Below, in pieces: positions 1 through 8,019 of a DNA stretch of 28,230 nucleotides (the first letter of the stretch is position 1; every line of letters starts with the position of its first letter). The notes below the pieces were generated by a model, which worked only from the letters and a program-made list of their open reading frames with translations, did no database searches and was not told the DNA's origin. Location of the stretch: positions 1-28,230 of the forward strand of contig CAJTPF010000028.1 in the NCBI GenBank assembly GCA_910578175.1. Reading direction: 5' to 3'. Both the position numbers and the translations under genes were made by a program. The stretch comes from an uncultured Lachnospiraceae bacterium. Its GTDB lineage: Bacteria > Bacillota > Clostridia > Lachnospirales > Lachnospiraceae.

Positions 1-150
1 AAAAATTTAGAATTTTTCAGGGATGGTTGATACTGTTTGGTTTTCAATGTTCATGTCTTGTCCCAGATTACTCTGGTTTTAAACTGTTGCTCTATGTTTA
101 CATCATTCAAGAAGTTTATCTTAAATTCTGTTTTTCAGCGGCAACTTTGA
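1..150 (-). other. Probable rRNA operon leader (partial, runs off the left edge)
   Basis: No reading frame is evident here. Reading leftwards from the strong promoter at 152-180, the transcript is AT-rich and non-coding. At positions 33-52 (minus strand) it carries GAACATTGAAAACCAAACAG, which resembles the boxA-like 'CTTTGAAAACT' element found ahead of 16S and 23S genes in Firmicutes. The position beside an origin and the very strong promoter fit an rRNA operon reading away from oriC. The 16S gene itself is not in the window, so this is an inference. Confidence 0.42.
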
Positions 151-151
151 T

Positions 152-180
152 AGTTTAACACACTGTCTAGTTTTTGTCAA
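152..180 (-). promoter_or_regulatory. Strong sigma-A promoter, reading left
   Basis: On the minus strand there is a perfect -35 (TTGACA, 175-180), a 17-bp spacer and a -10 of TAAACT (152-157). The expected start is near 144. No coding sequence follows inside the window. It probably drives the rRNA-type leader at 1-150. Confidence 0.7.
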
Positions 181-238
181 CAGTTTTTTTCTTTTTTTTC
201 ATTATCTTTATTTATCAATATTAATGTCAAAAAAGAAA

Positions 239-326
239 CGGAGAAAGAGGGATTTGAACCCTCGCGCCGCGTAAACGACCTACACCCTTAGCAGGGGCGC
301 CTCTTCAGCCTCTTGAGTATTTCTCC
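239..326 (-). tRNA. tRNA-Ser (anticodon GCU)
   Basis: The minus strand folds as a class II (long variable arm) tRNA of 88 nt. The 7-bp acceptor stem pairs GGAGAAA (320-326) with TTTCTCC (240-246), and the discriminator base is G (239), as expected for serine. The anticodon loop is CTGCTAA, closed by CCC/GGG, giving anticodon GCU, which reads AGC and AGU serine codons. The T arm contains GGTTCAAATCC. The 3' CCA is not encoded and must be added after transcription. A T-rich tract (TTTCTTTTTT) follows directly at 229-238 and may end the transcript. Confidence 0.95.
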
Positions 327-404
327 ATACTTGTCTGAATTCAAAGGATATATTTTATTATTATCCCAGAAAATCTAAAACTTATTTTCTGTGACGCACA
401 AAAT

Positions 405-433
405 ATTATAATCGATTAGCAAAATTTTGTCAA
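405..433 (-). promoter_or_regulatory. Consensus promoter for tRNA-Ser
   Basis: On the minus strand TTGACA (428-433) and TATAAT (405-410) are separated by exactly 17 bp, a perfect sigma-A consensus promoter. The predicted start near 398 leaves a leader of about 70 nt before the tRNA 5' end at 326, to be trimmed by RNase P. Confidence 0.85.
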
Positions 434-455
434 TTACTTTTTTTATTTCTCTTAG

Positions 456-508
456 GTCTGCACAATCAGACTAGATTCATATACTAAACCTCATCTGATT
501 ACGCAGAC
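456..508 (-). other. RNA hairpin downstream of the zinc-ribbon gene
   Basis: Two 15-nt arms (456-470 and 494-508) form an inverted repeat around a 23-nt loop. In plus-strand RNA the two imperfect positions would be A-C mismatches. In minus-strand RNA both become G-U wobbles, giving an unbroken 15-bp stem. That polarity points to a structure in the 3' untranslated region of the leftward gene at 541-1149. The minus strand lacks a U-run after the stem, so it is not a classical intrinsic terminator; it may protect or process the 3' end. Confidence 0.5.
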
Positions 509-540
509 TTTTTCTATTTAAAGAAACCTTCAAAGTATAA

Positions 541-1149
541 CTATTTTAAACCCATCTTCTTTTTTATTTTTTTTACATCTATATCTATAATATCATATTC
601 TTTTGGTTTCTCTCCCAGATATTCAATACTAACTTCTAAATCCAGTAACTCAATCTTTATTTTTCTTTTTCTTTCACAATCAAAATCATCTTCATCTATT
701 TCATCATCATAATCCATAATATACTCATCATCCTTAAAAATTGCCTGTTCAGTCCTTATTGCTCCATATCCGTTGGCTGCACCATATTTAAAAATTGTAT
801 AAGTATAATCATTATTGCCAAAATCATCATAATGTTTCAATAAAAGTATGGAGTCATATAATTTTAAGGAGTCAGGATCCTGCAACCTGTTTCTCAAATT
901 ACAGCAATTCTGGTATGCCAGCTGTTCATCTTTATTTAATTTTGAATTATCTGCAATCAAAATAACAACAATTAACGATATTGCAACAATCAAAGCAATC
1001 ATACCGATGACAGCTGCACAAATCACTCTTTTAGTAAACTTACTTTTCTTATCAACATTTGTCTTATCATTTGTTATAAATGATTTACCACAGTATATAC
1101 AAAACTTTGAATTATTATCTAATTCCTTTCCGCAATTAAAACAAAACAT
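541..1149 (-). CDS. Zinc-ribbon membrane protein, function unknown
   Basis: The 202-residue protein starts with a zinc ribbon: Cys3-x2-Cys6 and Cys17-x2-Cys20, each followed by Gly-Lys. A basic stretch then leads into one hydrophobic transmembrane segment (about residues 43-67). The remaining 135 residues should lie outside the membrane and are strongly charged, with an Asp/Glu-rich patch around residues 140-160 followed by a Lys-rich C-terminus. Zinc-ribbon plus single-TM proteins of this layout are common in Clostridia and mostly uncharacterised; no enzymatic motif is visible. ATG at 1149 is preceded by a good Shine-Dalgarno (AGAGGAG). The gene lies 43 nt after the acyltransferase gene on the same strand and may be co-transcribed with it. 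Confidence 0.75.
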   Translation of the reverse strand: MFCFNCGKELDNNSKFCIYCGKSFITNDKTNVDKKSKFTKRVICAAVIGMIALIVAISLIVVILIADNSKLNKDEQLAYQNCCNLRNRLQDPDSLKLYDSILLLKHYDDFGNNDYTYTIFKYGAANGYGAIRTEQAIFKDDEYIMDYDDEIDEDDFDCERKRKIKIELLDLEVSIEYLGEKPKEYDIIDIDVKKIKKKMGLK

Positions 1150-1192
1150 CTATTTTTCTCCTCTTTTCTTCCGTTTATTTTATAATCTTTTC

Positions 1193-1903
1193 TTAAAGAT
1201 CTCTTTGCAGGATATCCTTCTGTATCATATTTTTTACGATCTCTGCAATTTCTGTTGTTTTCATATCTTTATATTCTTCATATTCTATCGGCTTTAAAAA
1301 ATGTATTTCCATTTCTGCTTTTTTTATGGAATGGGCATCAAAAACTTTAAAAGAATCTATAACGGAAACAGGAACAATAGGGCATTTGGCATTAAAGGCG
1401 CTTTTAAAACTGCCTCCTTTAAAATTCAGTAATTCATTCCCGTTTTTACTTCTTGTTCCTTCCGCAAATATAAGATAATTTCTTCCTTCTTTAACTTCTT
1501 TTGTAACCTGCATGATGACTTTCATGGATTGTCTGATATCTCCCCTTCGGATTACCTGTGCTTTTAATGCCTGGATGATTCTCTTTAAAAATAAATTCTT
1601 TTCTGCTTCTTCCTTTATCACTACAGTAAACGGAGTCGGATTACATTCGATCACTGCAAGAACATCAAATAATCCCTGATGATTCGGAAACATGATATAT
1701 CCGTTTTTATCCGGCAGATTCTCCTGACCTTTACAGGTTATATTTACATTTCCTGCCTGATTGACCCCCATAACAATTTTTCTTATAATTTCATATTTTT
1801 TTTCATTAGTCATTTTCCTGCTCTTTGCACACCAAAAAATCTGAAGATACCAGTATGGTACAATAAAGATTCTTTTTAAAACTAACAAAATTATTCTTTC
1901 CAT
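1193..1903 (-). CDS. plsC: 1-acyl-sn-glycerol-3-phosphate acyltransferase (PlsC family)
   Basis: This 236-residue membrane-associated acyltransferase should transfer an acyl group to the sn-2 position of lysophosphatidic acid, making phosphatidic acid for phospholipid synthesis. The family motifs are clear: NHQGLFD with catalytic His75 and Asp80 (the HX4D motif), and FAEGTRS with the substrate-binding Glu-Gly-Thr-Arg at 148-151. The N-terminus is hydrophobic and aromatic (residues 1-25), as in PlsC anchors. The start ATG lies 2 nt after the stop of the fumarate hydratase beta gene and has only a weak ribosome site (GGTG) inside that gene, suggesting translational coupling. The acyl specificity cannot be read from sequence, and a more distant lysophospholipid acyltransferase is possible. 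Confidence 0.88.
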   Translation of the reverse strand: MERIILLVLKRIFIVPYWYLQIFWCAKSRKMTNEKKYEIIRKIVMGVNQAGNVNITCKGQENLPDKNGYIMFPNHQGLFDVLAVIECNPTPFTVVIKEEAEKNLFLKRIIQALKAQVIRRGDIRQSMKVIMQVTKEVKEGRNYLIFAEGTRSKNGNELLNFKGGSFKSAFNAKCPIVPVSVIDSFKVFDAHSIKKAEMEIHFLKPIEYEEYKDMKTTEIAEIVKNMIQKDILQRDL

Positions 1904-1905
1904 AA

Positions 1906-2442
1906 TTATTTCAACACCATCTCATATAAATTATTTCCCTGAGCATCAATAACGACTATAACCGGAAAATTTTTAACTTCCAGCTTTCTGATTGCTTCTG
2001 TTCCCAGATCATCATATGCAATAACTTCACTTTTTGTAATACTTTTTGATAACAATGCTCCGGCACCTCCTACCGCTGCAAAATAAACCGCACCATTTTC
2101 AAATATTGCAGATCTGACTTCTTCGCTTCTCTTACCCTTCCCAATCATGCCCTTTAAACCAAGATCTATCATAGCTGGAGCATATTTATCCATTCTGCTG
2201 GCTGTCGTTGGTCCGGCAGAACCAATCGGTCTGTTTTCTCTTGCCGGTGAAGGTCCCATATAATAAATGATATTATTTTTAAGACTTATCGGAAGCGGTT
2301 CATCTTTCCTGATCGCTTCATACATTCTTTCATGTGCGGCATCTCTGGCTGTATATATAGTTCCAGTAATATAAACATAATCGCCGGCTCTTAATTCTTC
2401 TATTTCATAATCAATCAGTGGAGCTTTAATATATTTATCCAT
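1906..2442 (-). CDS. Class I fumarate hydratase, beta subunit
   Basis: A 178-residue protein matching the C-terminal (beta) half of iron-sulfur fumarate hydratases and tartrate dehydratases (FumA C-domain/TtdB family). It pairs with the alpha subunit encoded upstream to interconvert fumarate and malate in the cytoplasm. Visible landmarks are the TARDAAHERM segment near residues 31-40 and the GSAGPTTASRMD active-site loop near 74-85. It ends with the usual VIDAQGNNLYE region. An in-frame stop two codons before ATG fixes the start, yet that ATG has only a poor Shine-Dalgarno (TTGG); a stronger AAAGGAAAGG lies about 40 nt upstream, close to the alpha stop. Fumarate versus tartrate specificity is inferred from genome context, not from residues. 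Confidence 0.88.
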   Translation of the reverse strand: MDKYIKAPLIDYEIEELRAGDYVYITGTIYTARDAAHERMYEAIRKDEPLPISLKNNIIYYMGPSPARENRPIGSAGPTTASRMDKYAPAMIDLGLKGMIGKGKRSEEVRSAIFENGAVYFAAVGGAGALLSKSITKSEVIAYDDLGTEAIRKLEVKNFPVIVVIDAQGNNLYEMVLK

Positions 2443-2495
2443 ATTTTATACCAAAATTCAAGCAAAAATACTTGTAATTTATCCTTTCCTTTATA

Positions 2496-3344
2496 TTATA
2501 TTACTCTTGTAACATGTCTGTTTACATGACAACATATATTTATTGCAACAGGCAGTCCTGCAATATGTGTAGGATATGTTTCTATATTTACTGCAAAAGC
2601 GGTATTGGTTCCTCCTAATCCTCCCGGGCCAATTTTTAACTGATTAATGTTTTCTAACAACTTCTCTTCCAGTTTCTTCACATATGGAATAGATGAATGT
2701 TCATTCACATTTCGGGTCAAAGCTTTTTTGGAAAGAATGGCGCATTTTTCAAAATCTCCTCCGATACCAACCCCGATTACCATAGGAGGACAGGCATTCG
2801 GTCCCGCATCCCTGACCGAAGTCATTACTGCGTTTTTTACACCTTCGATCCCATCTGACGGTTTCAGCATAAATATGCGGCTCATATTTTCACTACCAAA
2901 GCCCTTTGGCGCAACCGTAATTGTAACATTATCTCCATCCACAATCTCATAATGAATGACTGCAGGTGTATTATCTTTAGTATTTTCCCGGAACAACGGA
3001 TCTTTCACCACTGATTTTCTGAGATAACCGTCTACATAACCTCTTCGTACACCTTCATTAACCGCATCTGACAGATTCCCTCCGACAAAATGAACTTCCT
3101 GACCGGCCTGAATAAAAATAACCGCCATTCCTGTATCCTGACAGATCGGAATCATATCCTTTTCGGCGATCTGTAGATTCTCTTTTAATGAATCCAGGAC
3201 CTGTTTTCCAAGTTCAGACTGTTCTGAATTTATAGCCTGGTTTAAACAGGATTTCATATCATTTGATAAAAAATGATTTGCTTCTATACACATTTCCTTT
3301 ATATTTTCCGTAATGATTTCCACATTTAATTCTCGCATATTCAC
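2496..3344 (-). CDS. Class I fumarate hydratase, alpha subunit
   Basis: This 282-residue protein is the [4Fe-4S]-binding alpha half of a two-subunit, oxygen-sensitive fumarate hydratase (FumA N-domain/TtdA family), as is usual in anaerobes. The three expected cluster cysteines are present: Cys68 in PICQDTGMAV, Cys185 in GPNACPPMVIG, and Cys271 or Cys272 in INICCHVNRH. The glycine-rich GPGGLGGTNTAFAV region (about 239-252) is typical. The start is taken as GTG at 3344 because AGAAAGGA lies about 6 nt upstream of it; the in-frame ATG two codons later would be spaced too far. The gene sits just after the gyrA terminator, so it needs its own promoter, which I could not identify. Confidence 0.9.
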   Translation of the reverse strand: MNMRELNVEIITENIKEMCIEANHFLSNDMKSCLNQAINSEQSELGKQVLDSLKENLQIAEKDMIPICQDTGMAVIFIQAGQEVHFVGGNLSDAVNEGVRRGYVDGYLRKSVVKDPLFRENTKDNTPAVIHYEIVDGDNVTITVAPKGFGSENMSRIFMLKPSDGIEGVKNAVMTSVRDAGPNACPPMVIGVGIGGDFEKCAILSKKALTRNVNEHSSIPYVKKLEEKLLENINQLKIGPGGLGGTNTAFAVNIETYPTHIAGLPVAINICCHVNRHVTRVI

Positions 3345-3390
3345 AAAAATCCTTTCTAAACACTTATCGATTTCATTTCTCTTTACACAG

Positions 3391-3420
3391 AAATAAAGGC
3401 TGTACGAATCGTACAGCCTT
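3391..3420 (-). terminator. Intrinsic terminator of the gyrA end of the dnaA cluster
   Basis: A perfect inverted repeat with 12-nt arms (3396-3407 and 3409-3420; arm AAGGCTGTACGA) begins 4 nt after the gyrA stop. On the minus strand it is followed by TTTATTT. It separates the gyrase transcript from the fumarate hydratase genes. Confidence 0.85.
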
Positions 3421-3424
3421 CCTT

Positions 3425-6010
3425 TTACGGACTATCCTCTCCCGGTGGTTCATCTTCCGGATTATCTGCTGCATCTGTATCATTTTCTGATTCTTTTAAT
3501 GTGATCGTTTCCCCTTCAGCACCTTTTGGATTTTCTCTTACTTTGGCTATCTTTGCTACTTTAATATTCTTTTCTGTATCTATATCAATAAGCTTCACTC
3601 CTGATGTGATCCTGCCAATCTTTGATATATTGGATACTGAAATCTGAATAATGATTCCTTCATTTGTTATGAGCATGACTTCATGGTCTTCATTCACTGC
3701 TTTTACACCGATCACAAAACCTGTCTTTTCATTTACTTTATAACATCTGACACCTTTACCGCCTCGCTTCTGAAGGTTAAATTCATCAATGGCAGTACGT
3801 TTTCCCAAACCGTTTTCAGAAACGATCAACAGACAATCTCCCTGAGTATTCATCTGCATGGCTACAACTTCATCGTCTGGTTCTAAATTCATACCGATCA
3901 CACCCATAGATGTCCTGCCCGTTTTTCTGACATCATTTTCATGAAAACGTATACAATAACCATATTTTGTGACCAGAAAAATTTCCCGGCTGGCATTGGA
4001 CGTCTTTACTTCTATTAATTCATCATCATCCCGAAGGTTAATAGACTGTATTCCGTTTTTACGGATATTACTGAATTCCACAACCGGCGTCTTTTTAACA
4101 ATACCATTTTTAGTAGCCATAAATAAATATTTCTTTTCGTCATAATTTCTTATCGGAATGATGGCAGTGATCTTTTCACCTGGAAGAAGCTGAATCAGAT
4201 TGATAATTGCAACTCCTCTGGCGCTTCTTCCTGCTTCCGGAATTTCATATGCCTTTAACCGGTAGGTTCTGCCTTTATTGGTAAAGAACATTATATAGTG
4301 ATGGGTAGATGTCATTAATAAATCAACGATATAATCTTCTTCTATTGTCTGCATACCTTTTATGCCTTTGCCACCGCGGTTCTGACTTTTAAAATTATCT
4401 ACGGTCATTCTCTTGATATACCCTAAATTTGTTCTGGCGATAACGGTATTTTCATCCGGAATCAGATCTTCCATGGAAATATCAAATTCATCATATCCTA
4501 TGGATGTTCTTCTGTCATCCCCATATTTATTGGCTATTACAATGATTTCTTCTTTAATGACCGCCAGAAGCTTATTTTCATCTGCCAGAATTGCTTTTAA
4601 TTCGTCGATCTTCACCATCAGATCTTTATATTCCGTTTCCAGTTTTTCTCTTTCCAAACCTGTCAACGCACGCAGACGCATATCTACAATGGCCTGTGCC
4701 TGCACTTCCGTCAGGGAAAAACGTTCCATCAGCCCTTCTTTTGCAATCTGTGTGTTTTTTGAACCCCGGATGATTTTGATTACTTCATCTATATTATCCA
4801 GAGCGATCATTAAGCCTTCTAATATATGAGCCCTTTCTTCCGCTTTATTCAAATCATATTGGGTACGTCTGGTAACCACATCTTCCTGATGCTTTAAATA
4901 ATAATTCAGCATTTCAAACAAATTAAGTATCTTTGGCTCATTATTGACCAAAGCAAGCATAATTACTCCAAATGTATCCTGAAGCTGCGTATGTTTATAT
5001 AGCTGATTTAAAATAATAGTGGGATTTGCATCTCTTCTCAGCTCAATGGCGATTCTCATGCCTGTTTTATCCGACTCATCCCGTAAATCCGTAATTCCGT
5101 CAACTTTCTTATCTTTCACCAGTTCCGCTATTTTTTCGATTAATTTTGCCTTATTGACCATAAACGGAAGTTCCGAAACAACAATCCTGTTCTTTCCGTT
5201 TTCCATTGGTTCAATATCAGTGATGGCCCTTACTTTAATCTTTCCTCTTCCGGTACGATAAGCCTCTTCGATTCCCCTTGTTCCAAGAATGGTTCCTCCG
5301 GTAGGAAAATCAGGACCTTTCACTATACCCATAAGTTCATCTATTGTAGTATCGTCTTTTCCTTCCATCCGATCATCAATGATCTTAACAACAGCATTAA
5401 TAACCTCTTTTAAATTGTGAGGGGGTATATTTGTAGCCATGCCAACGGCAATACCGTTGGTTCCGTTTACCAGAAGATTCGGAAAACGGGCAGGCAGTAC
5501 CGTCGGTTCCTTTTCTGTTTCATCAAAGTTCGGAATAAAATCTACTGTATTTTTATTAATGTCTGCCAGCAGTTCCATGGAAATCTTACTGAGTCTGGCT
5601 TCCGTATAACGCATAGCGGCAGCTCCGTCTCCGTCCACGGAACCAAAATTTCCGTGTCCGTCTACCAGAATATATCTTGTAGACCATGGCTGGGCCATAT
5701 TAACTAGTGCACCGTAAATAGAACTGTCACCATGAGGATGATATTTACCCATTGTATCACCCACAATACGTGCACATTTACGATGAGGTTTGTCAGGTCC
5801 GTTATTTAATTCTATCATTGAGAACAGAACTCTTCTCTGAACAGGTTTCAGTCCGTCTCTTACATCCGGTAATGCTCTGGCTGCTATAACACTCATGGCA
5901 TAATCAATATATGATTTTTCCATGGTTTTCTTTAAATCCACTTCCTGAATTTTATCAAATTCATGGAGCTGGTCCAAATCGTGAATTTCTTTCGATTCTT
6001 TTTCGTCCAT
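3425..6010 (-). CDS. gyrA: DNA gyrase subunit A
   Basis: Full-length gyrase A subunit (861 residues), which breaks and rejoins DNA to introduce negative supercoils with GyrB. The catalytic tyrosine is Tyr135 in AAMRYTEARLS. The quinolone-determining region is KYHPHGDSSIYG, with Ser96 at the E. coli Ser83 position and Gly100 at the Asp87 position. The C-terminal wrapping domain contains the GyrA box as QNRGGKG and a second, similar RGGKG repeat. The extreme C-terminus is acidic (DDTADNPEDEPPGED-like). The N-terminus carries about 13 extra residues relative to E. coli. ATG at 6010 is preceded by AAGGAAAGG, with a start-stop pair (ATGTAG) between the two. The gene is last in the dnaA-gyrA cluster, 63 nt after gyrB. 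Confidence 0.98.
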   Translation of the reverse strand: MDEKESKEIHDLDQLHEFDKIQEVDLKKTMEKSYIDYAMSVIAARALPDVRDGLKPVQRRVLFSMIELNNGPDKPHRKCARIVGDTMGKYHPHGDSSIYGALVNMAQPWSTRYILVDGHGNFGSVDGDGAAAMRYTEARLSKISMELLADINKNTVDFIPNFDETEKEPTVLPARFPNLLVNGTNGIAVGMATNIPPHNLKEVINAVVKIIDDRMEGKDDTTIDELMGIVKGPDFPTGGTILGTRGIEEAYRTGRGKIKVRAITDIEPMENGKNRIVVSELPFMVNKAKLIEKIAELVKDKKVDGITDLRDESDKTGMRIAIELRRDANPTIILNQLYKHTQLQDTFGVIMLALVNNEPKILNLFEMLNYYLKHQEDVVTRRTQYDLNKAEERAHILEGLMIALDNIDEVIKIIRGSKNTQIAKEGLMERFSLTEVQAQAIVDMRLRALTGLEREKLETEYKDLMVKIDELKAILADENKLLAVIKEEIIVIANKYGDDRRTSIGYDEFDISMEDLIPDENTVIARTNLGYIKRMTVDNFKSQNRGGKGIKGMQTIEEDYIVDLLMTSTHHYIMFFTNKGRTYRLKAYEIPEAGRSARGVAIINLIQLLPGEKITAIIPIRNYDEKKYLFMATKNGIVKKTPVVEFSNIRKNGIQSINLRDDDELIEVKTSNASREIFLVTKYGYCIRFHENDVRKTGRTSMGVIGMNLEPDDEVVAMQMNTQGDCLLIVSENGLGKRTAIDEFNLQKRGGKGVRCYKVNEKTGFVIGVKAVNEDHEVMLITNEGIIIQISVSNISKIGRITSGVKLIDIDTEKNIKVAKIAKVRENPKGAEGETITLKESENDTDAADNPEDEPPGEDSP

Positions 6011-6073
6011 TCTACATTACAACCTTTCCTTATATTTTGTTAAAGAAATTAAAATCTTTTACTGACAAAATAA

Positions 6074-8008
6074 CTAAATATCAAGGTTTGAAACAAATTT
6101 AGCATTAGCCTCAATAAATTCTCTTCTTGGTTCAACCTGATCCCCCATAAGGGTGGTAAATGTCAAATCCAAATCAGATCGTGTATCTTCATCAATTAAT
6201 ACTTTCAATAAAACTCTGTGTTCCGGATCCATGGTGGTTTCCCATAACTGGTCTGCATCCATTTCACCCAGTCCTTTATAACGCTGGATCTTATTATTCT
6301 GGTCTCTTCCCACTTCTTTTAAGATATCATTTAACTCTTCATCACTGTACGCATACCATATTTTCTTATTTTTCTCCAGTTTATAAAGAGGAGGCTGTGC
6401 CAGATATACATGTCCCTCCCGAATTAAATCCGGCATAAAACGATATAAAAATGTCAGTAATAATGTTGCAATATGTGCCCCGTCCACATCAGCATCGGTC
6501 ATAATAATAATTTTATGATATCTCAGTTTTGAAATATCAAAATCCTCATGTATACCTGTTCCAAAGGCAGTAATCATTGCCTTGATCTCGGCATTTCCGA
6601 GAATCCGGTCCAGTCTTGCCTTTTCAACATTTAAAATTTTACCTCTGAGAGGAAGAATAGCCTGTGTAGCCCTTGCTCTTGCAGTTTTTGCCGATCCTCC
6701 GGCAGAATCTCCCTCTACGATATAAATTTCACAGTTTTCCGGGTTTTTATCACTGCAGTCAGCCAGTTTTCCCGGCAGACTGGCGCCTTCCAGCGCCGTT
6801 TTTCTTCTTGCCAGATCCCTGGCTTTTCTGGCGGCTGCCCTGGCTCTCTGGGCCAGTATGGATTTTTCGCATATGATCTTGGCAACAGAAGGATTTTGTT
6901 CCAGATAATATTTAAGCTGTTCGCTTACAACAGATTCCACTGCATTTCTGGCTTCGCTGTTTCCCAGTTTTTGTTTGGTCTGTCCCTCAAACTGCGGATT
7001 TTCAATTTTAATGCTTACAATCACTGTCAGGCCTTCCCGGATATCTTCACCGGATAAATTTGCCTCATTCTCCTTTAATAATTTATTATTTCTTGCATAA
7101 TCATTAAAAGTCTTTGTAATGGCACGCTTAAAACCTTCCACATGGGTTCCGCCTTCAGGAGTATTGATATTATTTACAAATCCGTATGCATTTTCAGTAT
7201 AGGAATCATTATGCTGCAGGGCAACTTCCACGCTCACACCATTGATCAGGCCTTCACAATATATAATATTATCATATAAAGGCTGTTTGCCCTTATTCAG
7301 ATACTGGACAAATTCTTTAATCCCGCCCTCGTAATGAAATATTTTTTCTTTTTTTTCTTCTCGGTCATCCCGAAATATTATTTTTAAATTTTTTGTCAAA
7401 AAAGCCATTTCCCTTAATCGATGCTTTAACACGTCATAATCAAAAACAGTCTCTTCAAAAATAGTATCATCCGGTAAAAAAGATACTTCCGTTCCCGTTT
7501 TCTCCAATGGACACTCTCCCACTACCTGAAGAGGGGTAGTCGCATGTCCGCCGTTTTCATAACGCTGTTTATGAATCTTTCCATCCCTGTATACGATCAC
7601 TTCCAGCCATTTGGAAAGGGCATTTACAACAGAAGCTCCTACACCATGCAGACCGCCGGATACTTTATACCCTCCTCCTCCAAATTTTCCTCCCGCATGT
7701 AATATCGTAAATACTACTTCTACGGCCGGAATTCCGGCTTTTTCATTGATACCAACCGGAATCCCTCTTCCGTTATCCTTTACGGTAATGGAATTGTCAC
7801 TGTTTACCTGTACTTCTATCACAGAACAGTATCCTGCGAGCGCTTCATCTATGGAATTATCAACAATTTCATATACCAGGTGATGTAATCCTTTTGAGGA
7901 AGTACTGCCTATATACATACCCGGCCTTTTTCTGACAGCTTCCAGACCTTCCAGTATCTGTATCTGATTTGCATCATACTGATTTTGAGTATTACTTGTA
8001 TTGCCCAT
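6074..8008 (-). CDS. gyrB: DNA gyrase subunit B
   Basis: The ATPase subunit of gyrase, 644 residues from the chosen start. The N-terminal GHKL ATPase has EIVDNSIDEA, the DNGRGIP loop and the GGLHGVGASVVNALS lid. The C-terminal TOPRIM domain has EGDSAGGSAK and the metal-binding DADVDG. The end (LMGDQVEPRREFIEANA) is typical. The longest open frame begins at a TTG at 8023, but that codon sits in the ribosome binding site. ATG at 8008, 5 nt after AAAGGAG, is the real start and gives the N-terminus MGNTSNTQNQYD. The Shine-Dalgarno overlaps the recF stop codon (TGAAAGGAG), so the two genes are likely translationally coupled. Confidence 0.97.
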   Translation of the reverse strand: MGNTSNTQNQYDANQIQILEGLEAVRKRPGMYIGSTSSKGLHHLVYEIVDNSIDEALAGYCSVIEVQVNSDNSITVKDNGRGIPVGINEKAGIPAVEVVFTILHAGGKFGGGGYKVSGGLHGVGASVVNALSKWLEVIVYRDGKIHKQRYENGGHATTPLQVVGECPLEKTGTEVSFLPDDTIFEETVFDYDVLKHRLREMAFLTKNLKIIFRDDREEKKEKIFHYEGGIKEFVQYLNKGKQPLYDNIIYCEGLINGVSVEVALQHNDSYTENAYGFVNNINTPEGGTHVEGFKRAITKTFNDYARNNKLLKENEANLSGEDIREGLTVIVSIKIENPQFEGQTKQKLGNSEARNAVESVVSEQLKYYLEQNPSVAKIICEKSILAQRARAAARKARDLARRKTALEGASLPGKLADCSDKNPENCEIYIVEGDSAGGSAKTARARATQAILPLRGKILNVEKARLDRILGNAEIKAMITAFGTGIHEDFDISKLRYHKIIIMTDADVDGAHIATLLLTFLYRFMPDLIREGHVYLAQPPLYKLEKNKKIWYAYSDEELNDILKEVGRDQNNKIQRYKGLGEMDADQLWETTMDPEHRVLLKVLIDEDTRSDLDLTFTTLMGDQVEPRREFIEANAKFVSNLDI

Positions 8009-8019
8009 TGTTACTCCTT

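Noticed and set aside
848..1297. 149-codon plus-strand open frame
   Set aside because: It overlaps the zinc-ribbon and acyltransferase genes on the other strand; low-complexity Phe/Ile/Leu-rich composition typical of an antisense shadow.
4413..4829. 138-codon plus-strand open frame within gyrA
   Set aside because: Antisense to well-conserved GyrA sequence, Ser/Ile-rich, no ribosome site or family resemblance.
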